Shown here: in pieces, positions 32,763-44,089 of the stretch
Position numbering within the stretch: position 1 is the first letter of the stretch
How the letters are laid out: every line of letters begins with the position of its first letter
The notes under the pieces: model-generated
Told to the model about the DNA's origin: nothing
The model's database searches: none
Seen by the model: only the letters and a program-made list of their open reading frames with translations
Source of the DNA: Spisula solida
Lineage: Eukaryota; Mollusca; Bivalvia; Venerida; Mactridae
NCBI GenBank assembly: GCA_947247005.1
Contig: OX365947.1
Coordinates: 4,974,530-5,038,529 of the forward strand
Direction: 5' to 3'
DNA: 64,000 nt
Program-made: the position numbers and the translations under genes

Positions 32763-33344
32763 CAACATCTATTTCAGTCAAATTATTTTTGAAATCTGGA
32801 AGGTCGTTGATTTTTTCTTGGTTTTTTCCAGTCACTGTACTATTTTCTTCCTTTTACAGCATTTGAATAAAAATAGCATTTCAAATACTAGTACGGCGGG
32901 GGATATAAATTTGGTTCACAGAAAAAGAAACACTGCTGTTGTAATAGTTTTGCGACATCCCATTTCTGCAGTAACATATAAAAACTTACCTCTTTAAAAC
33001 GATCCAAATAGTGTTCAATACTGTAGATATTTAACTCATATTTTAATAAAAAATGTCGAACATAAACATATGTACAACGGCCCTGCACAACATTGCAAGA
33101 ACACCGAGTGTCAGGCGTACATTGTATTAACAAATCACTTAGGGAACACCACTGGTTACCTGTGGAATGCCGAGTACAGCAAAATATGTTGACACAGCAT
33201 TGTATGAAAATTCCTTTAGATTCCTTAGCATCGTTAGATGTATATCGGAAATATATATTCCACAAATTTAGTTTTGTTTGTTCTAGTTGCACCACAGACG
33301 AGGAATGCGAGGAATGTATTGTACGGGGGTTGATGTTTAACTTT

Positions 33345-33606
33345 TGAGACTAAAGGCTGCTATAACTATGTAGTTCAGCAGTTTTACTGTTGTTACTATG
33401 TCATTCAGCGTAGGCATTCCGCCTTTTGGTTGCTGTATCTTTTCTACTGGGTCATTCAGCTAGTTAGAATTTATTATACTTTTCGACAGCTTGGACTTGG
33501 GCGGATCTGCGCGTGTTTAGTTGGGCATTGTGCTTTGTGTGTTTTTAATGTTTTCTGTGCTCGGCTGGTTAAGTTGAGTGCTGCCTTCCCTGTCTGACTT
33601 AATATA
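33345..33606 (-). repeat. Dispersed ~265 bp repeat, copy 2
   Basis: Close reverse complement of 5521-5788 over its full length, for example 'aacttttgagactaaaggct' and 'ggcagcactcaacttaacca' in the reversed sense. Differences are scattered substitutions. Confidence 0.75.
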
Positions 33607-33704
33607 CTCTTTTTGATGTTTCACAGCTCATAAACACAAGCATCACAACCACAATATTAACTTTACACAAAGTATATTACATCAATACAAAAAGATAATT
33701 GAAA

Positions 33705-34050
33705 ATCGGACAAGGAAGGCAGCACTCAATCAGCCGAGCACAAACCATATATAAACACAGGCCTAAGAAATTATATCACAAAATACAGAGTTTTGAAATT
33801 CCCCTTCTTCCCGTCATTACTATATATAATAGACAGGTTGGCAACGCTTTTTTCCGGCCCCTACATGAATCCACTATTTAACGCATCACCGGGCCGGGAA
33901 ACGGTTGCAATCTGGTCTAGATGTATTTTACTACATGAAACAATCAATTTAGCTACCATTTAACTTGTCATAAGTTATATTTCAGGTATTTCGTTGTTTT
34001 TAGATCGATGGTTCAGATTCCATGACTCTCATTGTTTACAACTAACAAAC
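33705..34050 (+). repeat. Dispersed ~340 bp repeat, copy 1
   Basis: 'ggcctaagaaattatatcac' through 'gatcgatggttcagattcca' is present as a close reverse complement at about 44090-44365. Its first bases ('ggaaggcagcactcaa', 'cagccgagcaca') resemble the head of the 5521/33345 family, so the two families share a module. Confidence 0.75.
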
Positions 34051-34686
34051 ACGCATCGGAAATATTTTACGAATTGAACGAAATGGAACGAAACGGAAGT
34101 ATAAAAGTTAATAATATCCAATGCGCCAACTAGGGACCCTATATATACCGAGATGTATTATGTAATGGTAAAAGTAAGATTTAGATAACTTACCTTTATA
34201 CATTTGGAGATCCTAAAACTGGAAAATTACTATATAACTATTGAAAAATAATAAAATGGTTACTGAACACACGGCGAATAGGCGTATTTTGAATTCAGAT
34301 ACAAATGTAGTTCAAAAAAGGCATTAATTAGTATGCATAAAACTATGCCTATCACGAGCAGGGATGTATTATGATAGATAGTTTATTTCAATTCCATTAG
34401 GCTGATAGCCTATGAGGACAATACAATGCATTTATGACAGAACAGTGGTACAGTAAGCAAAATAAATACTAACTAATAATCAAGCATGCTCACAACTATG
34501 TGGAGAAGATTTAAATGATACAGCATAATTCGACTATAAATATCTACGTATCTAATGAAACAATATAATTATTCACATCAAATCAATATATATATATATG
34601 AGTACATGCATGCACAACAATACATGATAAATAAAGCACACAATAATACTTATTGATACTGTAGTTGACATAAGTATATTACGTCA

Positions 34687-35268
34687 TCAGTTTAAATATA
34701 ACAATTCATTCCTGAGATTAAATGCATGGTATGTAAACAGGCTTAACTTTTTCAAAACAGTTTCATTTTCATTTTTCATTAATTGAATAAATTTCAACAT
34801 ACTTGGGTGGCGTCGGTATTCTAATGGTATATATGTTTTTCTTAAATCATGGTATAACTGACATTCTAACACAAAGTGATACTCATCTTCCAAAATATTG
34901 CATGTTTGACATTTTCTCTCATTCAATGGGATGGCTATTGGTTTCTCCCACCTGCCTGATTCAATACACAATCTATGAGAAGAAGTTCTAAGTCTTGAGA
35001 GAGATTGGCGGATTTTGTCTGATAAATTAATTTCTAAATAGGGTTGCAATTTGAAATGCAAAATATTGTTATAAAATAAGGCTCTGCTTGATTCTTCTAA
35101 TCGATGGTGCCAATTTTGAACAAAATTGTCTGTAAGTCTTTGTTTAACTGAAGATAGGAACAATTTAAAATCTCCAACACCTTGATTTAACCAAGTATAA
35201 TAAAATCCAAGTTCAGCCAATAAATTCTTTACACAATAACACCAATTCATGCAGTTTTGATTTAACAA
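34687..35268 (-). pseudogene. LINE ORF2 C-terminal part, shifted frame
   Basis: This frame continues ORF2 after a single-base frameshift between about 35215 and 35268. It reads NWCYCVKNLLAELGFYYTW, then NFVQNWHHRLEESSRALFYN, a typical 'thumb/tail' of molluscan LINEs, and ends with a knuckle-like ERKCQTC, then EDEYHFVLEC (C-x2-C then H and C). It should be one protein with the frame at 35213-38182. No independent start is implied. Confidence 0.8.
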
Positions 35269-38182
35269 GGTCAGACTTCAGAAGACTGTATATAATAAAA
35301 ACATATTTATTGTGTGGCATTTGTATAATTTTGGTCCAATATTTTATGACATTATATAAGTGAATTGTGGTAAAAGATATTCGTCCCAATTCTCCGTAAA
35401 TAAAGTCGTTCTGTGTGTTCTTTTTAACCCCCAATAATGATTTGCAAAACTGTAAATGTACCCTCTCTATAGATATGTCGGTTGATGTACCCAAAACTTC
35501 GCTACCGTAACTAAGAATAGGAGAAACAAGTTTATCAAATAATTCTAACTTATGCTTAGGGGCAATATATGTAAACTTATACAAATACTTGTTAAGTTTG
35601 AAAATTGCCTTATTGGCTTGTGTGGATAACGTGTTTTGAGCCGTACTAAATGCTCCACCTGATGTGAATACGATACCAAGGTATTTAAATGTTTTTACAA
35701 TTTCAATTTCTTGATCAGCGTAATAAAATTTTAAATTATTTGATAAAGATCCGCTTTTCCTAAAAACCATTACTTTTGTTTTACCAATATTGACTTTTAA
35801 TTTCCAAACATTGCAATATTCGTACAAAATATCCAGACTAAGTTGTAATTGTTCTGCAGAATCCGCAAATAAAACAATGTCATCAGCATAGAGCAATAAG
35901 TATATCTTAAACGTATTCGCGTCGATGCCTTTCAGACCATGTTTTAAATATTCATTTTCTAAATCATTAATGAACATAGAGAATAAGAAGGGTGAACAAC
36001 ATTCGCCTTGACGGACTCCGAGTGTGCATGAATATTCCTCACTTAATTGGTTAAGATACTTAATTCGTGACTTTACTGAATCATACATAGATTTCATAAT
36101 ATTTAATATATTTCCTCTTAATCCCATTTGTATTAATTTATACCATAAATTATCTCTAACTATGTAATCAAACGCCTTAGTGAAATCAACGAAGGCTGTA
36201 AAAAGTTTTTTTCCTTGACCAATGACATGCTTAATTAGTCCGTGTAGTACAAAAATATTATCTATGGTACTCATTTTGGCTCTAAACCCTGCCTGGGCCT
36301 CAACATAAACATTATAAGTTTCAGCCCATTCTGTTAATCTGTTGTTGATGACTCGAGTGAACAATTTGCCTATGCAACTCAGTAGGGTTATGCCTCTATA
36401 GTTTTCAACGTTGTTTACACTACCCTTTTTATGTAATGGAATGACGTAACCTTCAGACCATTTTTCCGGAAAATATCCGTTTTTAAATATTTTGTTAAAC
36501 AATTTATGTAAAACAGGCGCGAGGATTTGTTTCCCAACAATAAAAAATTCATTAATCAGTAAATCCGGACCTCCACTTCTGTTTCCGTTTAATTGTGAAA
36601 TTGCTTTATTTATTTCTGAAACTGACAAATCTGAGTTTAATTCTGCAAACATTATACTAAACTCATCTCTTTCGTATCTTTCGTTGAAATATAAAATATC
36701 TTCATCTGGTGAGAAAAATCTGTCATCGGGATTATTTACTGCTTCAAAATAACTTTCAAACAATGACAATGGCATATCGCTCGATTTAATACCGGCAGAT
36801 TGCTTTAGAAGTTTCCAATACAATCGAGCATTATCAAATCTTGCACTTATAAGTGTGTCAGTTTTATTTTTATCGTAAGTATATCTAGCTTTTCTTAACA
36901 TATTCTTATATTCGCTTCTTGCACTAGCCATATTTTTTCTATTACAATCTGTTGGGTTATTACGATAAACATCTAACATATTGAAAAAACAGACTCTCTT
37001 ATCAAAACAATCATGGTTGAACCACTGATTGTTATTATTAATATTTTTTGATGTGTTGTTATTAGAAACGACCCTTTTTTTAAAGGGATCGGCTGCTGAA
37101 TATATAACTTCGTTCAGATTTTGAATGCAATTGTCTATGTCATTATTTGACGTACATGAATCTAAACTTTGCACTATGTCTGAAAGTGACGTAGTATTGT
37201 ATTGATTAGATAAGTTTTCAAGGTAGTGTGACTTTTTGGTATTGTCCCACTTAAATGTAGAGTCTATTTTTTCGTAATTAATTGGTTTAGTATATTCATG
37301 GCATTCATCATTCAATTTTCTAAAAGACAAAGTACATGTTATCAAACAATGATCAGTTATGATATTAGGGTCATGTATATTAAACGAACTAATACAATCA
37401 AATAAACTATCTTTACAAAGCATGTAGTCTATCACACTACTACCTCTGTTATTTACAAACGTATATCGCCCTAACTGTTTATCATCACAAAGTCTTCCAT
37501 TTACTATTCTAAAACCAGTTTGCTTACAAAAATCTAACAATAATCTACCGTTACTGTTAACATGGCCTTTATCTTGGGATACACGTTTGGAGATTACATC
37601 ACTCTCGTAATCATCTGGTAAAATATCCATATGATTAAAGTCATCATATTGTACAAAATCAGCTAATTCAGAGGTCCTGCTATTAAAATCCCCAAAAAAA
37701 ATACATATATTTGCATTATCATTACAAATATTTTCCACAGAAATAAATGATTGTATTAATCTGTCATAGATATTGTTTTCAACCAATGATTGTCTACTAC
37801 TATCGCTCGGTAGCACATAACACAATCCAATATATAAATCTTTATCACAACATAGTTTGTCTTTGGATAGCCTTATCCAAACAATATCGTCCTCGCTAGT
37901 TAGGGTAAGTGTATCACGTGACACTAGACTACTTTTAATATAAATCACTACTCCACCAGAACTGCGTTTACATGATCGTTTTATTAATTTTCTGTTCAGG
38001 TGAAAATAATCAAAACCGTCAAAATCAAACTCAGTGAATTCATTCGCCCATGTCTCGGTAAACAGTATTACATCGTTTTCAGCAAAAATTTGTTTTAAAT
38101 ATGCCGATTCTAATTTGTTCGTGCGTTTTGTTTGTAGACCTTGAACGTTCAATAACGCACATTTTATTTTAATCTTCTCCAC
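35213..38182 (-). CDS. LINE ORF2: AP endonuclease and reverse transcriptase
   Basis: About 990 codons. The N-terminal APE-type endonuclease shows LLNVQGLQ, FTETWANE, FFGDFNSR, VIDYMLC and ITDHCLI (catalytic E, D-x-N, D and H in order). The reverse transcriptase shows YRGITLLSCIGKLF, FVDFTKAFD (about residue 665) and YADDIVLFAD (about residue 764), the catalytic aspartates intact. The frame opens directly after the ORF1 TAG; there is no ATG before the endonuclease motif, and the codon at 38182 is GTG. It ends at a TGA at 35213 because of a frameshift. A shorter open frame on the opposite strand is a shadow. Confidence 0.88.
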   Translation of the reverse strand: MEKIKIKCALLNVQGLQTKRTNKLESAYLKQIFAENDVILFTETWANEFTEFDFDGFDYFHLNRKLIKRSCKRSSGGVVIYIKSSLVSRDTLTLTSEDDIVWIRLSKDKLCCDKDLYIGLCYVLPSDSSRQSLVENNIYDRLIQSFISVENICNDNANICIFFGDFNSRTSELADFVQYDDFNHMDILPDDYESDVISKRVSQDKGHVNSNGRLLLDFCKQTGFRIVNGRLCDDKQLGRYTFVNNRGSSVIDYMLCKDSLFDCISSFNIHDPNIITDHCLITCTLSFRKLNDECHEYTKPINYEKIDSTFKWDNTKKSHYLENLSNQYNTTSLSDIVQSLDSCTSNNDIDNCIQNLNEVIYSAADPFKKRVVSNNNTSKNINNNNQWFNHDCFDKRVCFFNMLDVYRNNPTDCNRKNMASARSEYKNMLRKARYTYDKNKTDTLISARFDNARLYWKLLKQSAGIKSSDMPLSLFESYFEAVNNPDDRFFSPDEDILYFNERYERDEFSIMFAELNSDLSVSEINKAISQLNGNRSGGPDLLINEFFIVGKQILAPVLHKLFNKIFKNGYFPEKWSEGYVIPLHKKGSVNNVENYRGITLLSCIGKLFTRVINNRLTEWAETYNVYVEAQAGFRAKMSTIDNIFVLHGLIKHVIGQGKKLFTAFVDFTKAFDYIVRDNLWYKLIQMGLRGNILNIMKSMYDSVKSRIKYLNQLSEEYSCTLGVRQGECCSPFLFSMFINDLENEYLKHGLKGIDANTFKIYLLLYADDIVLFADSAEQLQLSLDILYEYCNVWKLKVNIGKTKVMVFRKSGSLSNNLKFYYADQEIEIVKTFKYLGIVFTSGGAFSTAQNTLSTQANKAIFKLNKYLYKFTYIAPKHKLELFDKLVSPILSYGSEVLGTSTDISIERVHLQFCKSLLGVKKNTQNDFIYGELGRISFTTIHLYNVIKYWTKIIQMPHNKYVFIIYSLLKSDLVKSKLHELVLLCKEFIG

Positions 38183-38188
38183 GTTTTC

Positions 38189-39196
38189 CTAACAGTCAGA
38201 CTTTTGATGACCCTCATTTGTGGTAATTTGATGTCTATTTATAGAAACGGGGGAATTCTGGATTCTATTTCTAGACGTACTACGGAAGTATGGGCTAGCT
38301 GAATAAGACCGTTGTACGGACCTGTTCATCGCACGGGATTTGCGTGTGATTATATTGTCATCTGTAATGATGTTTGATTGTGTATTTTGTGTATTGCTAT
38401 ATATGTTATGGTTATCTGTGTTGACATTTGTGTCACTGTTGACATGTGATGAAGTGTTGAATGTATTCGTGTTATGGAAGTTATTTTGTGTGCTGGTTGA
38501 ACTTTGTGTTATTGTGTTCTGGCTGATGTCATGTTCATCTTTGGACGTTTGTGATGTTGTTGTGCACTTTGTATTTGTGTTCACGTTTATGTTTTGTGGA
38601 ATTGACACTGACGCAACAGGATTTATAACTAACACAGTTTCACTAGTCGACGAATTTATATCCTTGTTCACAGAACTGTTAGGAATATGTGTTATTTCAC
38701 TCTCCATCAAGGACTCTCGTACGGCTGCAAGTACCTCGCTGATGGGCGATTCATCAGTTGCGGCTGTGTTGTGCACAATAACCTCGTTGTATGCACTTGT
38801 AGTATTATTGTGTGTTGTTTCTTGCGATACGTTAACGCTGACATCGTTTTGCTGTACCGGGATTTCCTGGGTGGATGTGGATGCCGGTTGGCGATACACA
38901 TTTGTTGGATTTGTTGGATAAGTGTTGTTGTTTGTAGCATTTGACGTATTCACAGGTAAGTGTCTTTGTTGTGTATATCTGTTCTCGTTGTAACCCATGT
39001 TCTGTTGCACTTCCATTTGTTCAGTATGATTATGATCGTTCATATTTGTCATTTGATGATTGTTTATATGCACATTTTGGTTGATTAGTCCGGTATTCTC
39101 ATGCATCATGCAGCTGTTTGGGTTGACATGTCTCAGTATAGTGAGTCTGTTACCATTAACGTGATCATTCCACTCTGGTAGTTCGTCCCATATCAT
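38189..39196 (-). CDS. LINE ORF1, Asn/Thr-rich
   Basis: 335 codons from an ATG at 39196 to a TAG at 38191-38189. Very rich in Asn, Thr, Ser, His and Gln, with little predicted fold; the C-terminal part is basic (RKSRAMNRSVQRSYS, FRSTSRNRIQ), as expected for nucleic-acid binding. No CCHC knuckle, RRM or PHD finger was seen. ORF1 proteins usually form the RNP particle with the element RNA. It is in the same frame as ORF2 and separated from it only by the TAG. Two unrelated open frames on the plus strand are shadows. Confidence 0.75.
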   Translation of the reverse strand: MIWDELPEWNDHVNGNRLTILRHVNPNSCMMHENTGLINQNVHINNHQMTNMNDHNHTEQMEVQQNMGYNENRYTQQRHLPVNTSNATNNNTYPTNPTNVYRQPASTSTQEIPVQQNDVSVNVSQETTHNNTTSAYNEVIVHNTAATDESPISEVLAAVRESLMESEITHIPNSSVNKDINSSTSETVLVINPVASVSIPQNINVNTNTKCTTTSQTSKDEHDISQNTITQSSTSTQNNFHNTNTFNTSSHVNSDTNVNTDNHNIYSNTQNTQSNIITDDNIITRKSRAMNRSVQRSYSASPYFRSTSRNRIQNSPVSINRHQITTNEGHQKSDC

Positions 39197-39564
39197 AATG
39201 GTAAAAACATTCCGTAAGTTGAAAAATGGCCTGTATCGTGGACTAAGAAAGCGATTAGCGTGTTGATCACACCTATTTCAACGAATGGTATTTAACTTGA
39301 TTGGGATATGTTAATTCCGTCGTTCCATTGAATAAAAATGAAAATCCTAAATTCATACTTTCATTTCAGTGCAATTACAATTCTGTTAAATCTGTTAATA
39401 ATCGACATATCATTTTTGTGTCTACGATTTCGTGGGACTTTTCAATATCGACAATTCTGTATAGGACAGCTGTGATTGGTCGACAGGTTAGTCTGACACG
39501 ATTTAAAGCCTTGAAACACGTCCTTGTGTATATATAGGGTCCCTGCGACAATGTTCGATTTTTA

Positions 39565-39890
39565 AGGTGGAAACGTGGTCCAGTGGTAAAGGCTACTGAC
39601 TTCTGGGTTGTGGGTTCGATCCCTAATCCAATCGGATCAAAAACAGAAATGCTTTTGAGTGTTTCCCACCTAACATAACTATTAAGTCTTCCAGACGGGA
39701 CGTTAAGCGAGGACCCGTGTATGATGCTTTACATCGGCACGTAAAAGAACCAGGGATGCTTCTTGAACTGGGGCATCTTCTGTATCATGTACTATCCCCC
39801 AAAAACTAAAGTGTGTGAGTAACCTCTTCTGGGGGGCCTTGCCCATAAGAATTTCCGGTGGCGAGGATAAATAAAAGCATATAAATAAGA
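39565..39890 (+). mobile_element. tRNA-derived SINE with conserved core
   Basis: The tRNA-like head has an A box ('gtggtccagtggtaaaggc') and a B box ('gggttcgatccct') about 35 bases apart. The body includes 'cagacgggacgttaag' and 'ggcacgtaaaagaacc', resembling the 'GCACGTTAAAGAnCC' core found in many molluscan SINEs, and the tail is A-rich ('ggataaataaaagcatataa'). It is transcribed by RNA polymerase III if active. The exact family was not determined. It lies just upstream of the LINE's 5' side but in the opposite orientation. Confidence 0.75.
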
Positions 39891-39899
39891 ATGTACGAT

Positions 39900-41125
39900 T
39901 TAGGAATGAAACAACTAAGTACTACTTGTAGTATATTAATTGAATCGTGAATTATGATATTTTGAAATTAAACAAGTTATGTCATGAATTTACTCTAAAT
40001 AGCTCGGTATATACATAATTTCCGATTCGTCGGTACATAGATAAAGAAAAGTTCCGCTTAGTAGAGAGAAAATGTCCGATTCAAAGAGAGAAAATTTCAG
40101 ATTAGGTTGATGGAGAACATATCCAACGTTGGGTCCCATGGAGAGCGACCAATAAGACGCTCAGATCTGTATAGAGTTACAGAGTGGAGAAAAACGATTA
40201 TAAATTAATAACCGTTATAACTATCGACTGTACGCAAACGGGGTGATTTAGTTTAATTATTCATATTTCAAACAGTCTTAATTTGGAAAAATAAAAGCAT
40301 GTTGGTCCTTTTTAATGTTTTTATTGTCACTACCATTCAAATAGAATAAAGAAGGAATGGGAAATAGTCGTTACACTGTCAGGTCGTTTACTGTTTGAAT
40401 AAAAATCACATCATCCGTGTGCGAACGGCTTCGTTAATGAAAATATATTATCTGTCCAATGATGTTATTTGTATGAATTTGCTTTAAACAGATTTTGGTC
40501 CTTTTTGATGTTTTTGTAAAAGAATACTATTTATTATTTCCATTTTTACCGATACAGATCGCATAATATCTCTCAGTAACTTATTTTATTATCCCACTTT
40601 GAATTCCCAGCATATATTCGTCATCTTCGCTCGAGTTATTTTATTGCCTACCAAAAACGTTGATCTTTTATAAAGCCGCGATATATGCCTTGTTTGTTAG
40701 ATTTTAACGCTGTTAAGTTATGAAAATGTTTTTTAAACGGTATAGAGCCTATTGATGCTCGACTAGTAAGCTTAATATCTTCAGTTACTTTTAAATCCCA
40801 GACCTAAAAAAGCCGCTCGATGTTGCGTGTAGGCCCATGTAAGAAAGAGCCATTATCCTGTTGTCTCGTACATCCGTGCTTCTTAACTGTATCATTGGCG
40901 CATGCGCACTCGTGCATACGAGTTCAAAATTTATCTGCACCAACTCAAAGAGCATACAAAAAACAACAACAATGTCAAAATGCTTATGAAAATTCGTAAA
41001 TTTATAGCTTTTGTGTGTCTAGGTCTGTGCTCTGAATCCTGTTCACTGGTAACCATGAAATCCGTGCCTCCATATAAATATGTCATTATTTGTGGACCAT
41101 GGAGTGAAATTTTGTATTTTAATTA
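39900..41125. other. AT-rich intergenic sequence
   Basis: No gene, RNA or clear repeat was recognised. Small open frames lack splice support. Confidence 0.5.
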
Positions 41126-43849
41126 GGAAGTGACCGGACCTCTAGACAATACTTGTAGGACAGGCTAGAGGTCCGGTAATTGACCTTTCTGCCGATTTTG
41201 ATTGACAAGTGGCGTTAGCCAATCAGATTGCAGCATCTGGGCAACGATTTATCGCCGCCATCTTGTTAGACAACCTGGACATTAGACAAGCCAAAATCAA
41301 TGTAAATTGTGCAATATTCAATTAAGTCTTATTTCATTAATATTGACCACATTTTTAAAATTCTGGTATGTTTAAAAACTAGAAAACTTCAACTTTAATT
41401 TGGTAGCAATGTCATGAAAGTGAATTAATTTATTAAATCCATAAGGCCTCGGAAGTAGTAGCTATATATGTATATTTTGACTCAAATATAGTCTGATTTA
41501 AAAGTTATATCATTGATATTTACATCAATATAATTCGAAATAATTACATGTTGTGAACCTAGAAAGCTTCGTCTTTAATTTGATATGAATGTTTCAAAAA
41601 ACATATACTTCAAACCATAGACTCGTGAAATTATTTTATTATTTGATATAGAATAAGGACACATAACCCCCAAATAACGAGAATGTGTGTATTTCCCATC
41701 GAAGATGACTGTGAAGTGTTTTAATAATATTGAACATTATATTGTTTTGGTCTATGTAATAGTTATAGCGCTTTTCAGTTGACATCCTTGTGGTGCTAAA
41801 TTCATTCAATCTTCAAAGCTTATAACAATTATTTTTTTTAATCTATGTACTGTACGGTCCGGACAGCTATTGTAAATCATGATAGATAGATACATGTACA
41901 AATTTATTTCAAAGTATCTATAGGTCAGGGACCTGTCGGATATATACACATTACTACAAAACATTTATAGCAATTATGTATAAAACTAACTGACCCCATA
42001 CTGTTCCCCTGTCCTCGCGGAAACCGCTATGTGTCACATTGATTATTGACAACTAACAAGACACCGCGGTATATCACTGGTCCCCGACTGATACGAATCT
42101 AAACGAGATCATCAAAGTATATAACACATTGGAATTTTAACTAACTTAAAATCTAGGGCTTATTTATTTCTTGTATAATGGTGCATACAAAATATGTGTA
42201 GCTCACATTATTGCACTTGACCAGACAGTTTGAACGATATTTATTTACTTGATAACGCGTGATCGTACATTAGAAATTTGTTGATATGCTGACTGCTGAC
42301 AAAACCATGTATTACGTAGCGATGTGGGATTTGAAAGATTCACATTCATCTATGTTAACATAGCACTATTTTGTTTGCGGAAGTTGCAATCAAATACAGC
42401 CTCAGTCGTAAGTAATCAACAAAATGTATGTCCCCCGCTATAAGCGGTAGATCACACGGAAGACATCAATAAAAACCCGACGCAGAAAATCAGGAGGTCT
42501 TGTAACTTTACTTAAATATTTGTTTACGCACATTTGAATTCGATCATTTATCAAACACACCATCATACGAACGTATACGGAAGATGAAATGCTATAGTGT
42601 ATGGAAGATTCCATTATACCCGTAACCGTGTATATGTAAATATATGTATTAACCCTTAATGATTTCTTTGTTACAATAAAGGGTGTATCTTTCAAGCAAG
42701 GTCATTCCCGATTGGCGCAAAAACTATACATAAATAGCGATTTAGATAAAAAGAAACATTCTAATTGAGCGGCAAAATTACGCTTGTGAGTGTCTGCTTA
42801 TTCGGACACTGCTTGGCTCTGATTTAGTAACTGTTTACGTAAAATTCTTCGATTAAAAACCATCGATTTGCAATTTGTAAGTAGGCACATGATTATGTTT
42901 AACAATTTTTTCAAAACATTGACTTAAAGCGAAATATTTAACGGAATTGTATCAAGCGCATCACACGACATCTCCGTATTAGACGCCATTTTAATGAAAG
43001 CTTGTCTTGCGTAGCAACAACGAATACCCGTAACTATAGGGGGCGTGGCTACGAAGCGTCTGCAGAAAGGTCAATTGATTCCACACGTACAAACCATATA
43101 TTTTATCGTGTCAAGACTTTTGATGACATAAATACGTGTTTACTTTCATGTACAGGTTAGTATTTGACAGAAATGTAAAACATTGACTTGATATATCAGT
43201 GATCTCGAGTGTTTCGTTAGGCATGCACGCAGATTATTGATCTGTGTGCATCCAGACCACACCACAGACGAGAACAACTTGCTACGATTTTCCAATAAAC
43301 AACTGATTCTTATGGACAAAACCCATCTGCGATGTTCCCGAGGGGCTAAGAAATTATCTTAAAATTGAGATTTATAAATATGGAATACAACAGCACAAGC
43401 ACATTTGGTATCTAATAAAATATGATAAAATAATTTACCCCATCTATGATATATAACATAAAAAAGCAAATCTACATCTAAATATCCCAACATGCAATTG
43501 AAACATATGAAGATCTGATTAAAAACGGATGTGTTTGTTTGCAGTGTCAAAACTGATTTGTGAGCACACAAATATTAGAGCAAATACCATCGAACCAACA
43601 AAATAAATACAACAATTACAGACGGCATGATAACTTAATTAAGTGCGACACACTTCTAATCAACTTGAAAAAATAAACAATTTTTAACAAGATTTCTGTC
43701 AAAAACTAACCTGTATAGCAAGGTAAACATACTGAAAGTCTTGACACGATAAAATATATTGTTCATACATATGAAATCAATTACCGGACCTCTAGCCTGT
43801 CCTACAAGCATTGTCTAGAGTTCCAGTTATCGGACCTCTAGCCACTTCC
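41126..43849. mobile_element. 2.7 kb non-autonomous DNA transposon with structured termini
   Basis: The ends read GGAAGTG and CACTTCC, followed by repeated 'ctctag' and 'gaggtccggtaattga' blocks. The left terminus (41126-41180) is itself partly palindromic and matches the reverse complement of 43785-43849. Flanks 'tttaatta' and 'tttaaatta' may be an 8-9 bp target duplication, which would suggest a hAT-like element. A further inverted pair lies inside the right half ('tattttatcgtgtcaagact' at about 43102 against 43735). No transposase frame is visible. Confidence 0.65.
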
Positions 43850-44089
43850 TTTAAATTAAGTAAATTTGGAGTAGTACTTATCATAATCTGTTTTCAGTTT
43901 GAGTGCAATAGACAGTGGTGATAAAATAACACGCGTAATGAAAATTTTATGCAAAACAATTAAAACCAGTTACGAAAGATTACGAAATAGCCGAAATGGA
44001 CGGTTACGATTCAGCCTGGTTACGAAATAGCAGCATCCCATTCGTTCCATGAGTGTTTTAGTGGGAATTATTTTGTCAACAAATGGCCG

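Larger units (their letters stand above)
27915..34370. other. Repeat-rich region without a convincing gene
   Basis: It contains the second copy of the C-type-lectin-like repeat (28790-29420), a 52-bp tandem array (30462-30722), a diverged ~270 bp direct repeat pair around 31840-32170 ('tcacgacaa.aatgtcaatt' in both), a MITE-type pair of ends (32180-32762) and two dispersed repeats (33345-33606, 33705-34030). One short cysteine-rich frame (32888-33295, minus) ends at a possible donor but has no supported partner exons. Confidence 0.5.
34380..39200 (-). mobile_element. Non-LTR (LINE) retrotransposon, nearly full coding length
   Basis: The minus strand carries ORF1 then ORF2 (endonuclease plus reverse transcriptase) then a short 3' tail region. 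Only two coding lesions are seen: a TAG between the ORFs and one frameshift in the ORF2 C-terminus. The element inserts copies of itself by target-primed reverse transcription in the nucleus (family knowledge). The 5' and 3' ends are not precisely defined and no target-site duplication was found. The clade is uncertain; the layout (AP endonuclease, RT, C-terminal CCHC-like knuckle, no RNase H seen) fits groups such as CR1/L2/jockey-like elements common in molluscs. Confidence 0.85.

Noticed and set aside
38340..38921. 193-codon plus-strand frame, Val/Leu/Cys rich
   Set aside because: It is antisense to the LINE ORF1; the composition mirrors the Asn/Thr-rich codons of the real frame.
39570..39645. 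Functional tRNA gene
   Set aside because: tRNA-like head of a SINE: it is followed by a conserved SINE core and A-rich tail, not by a terminator.
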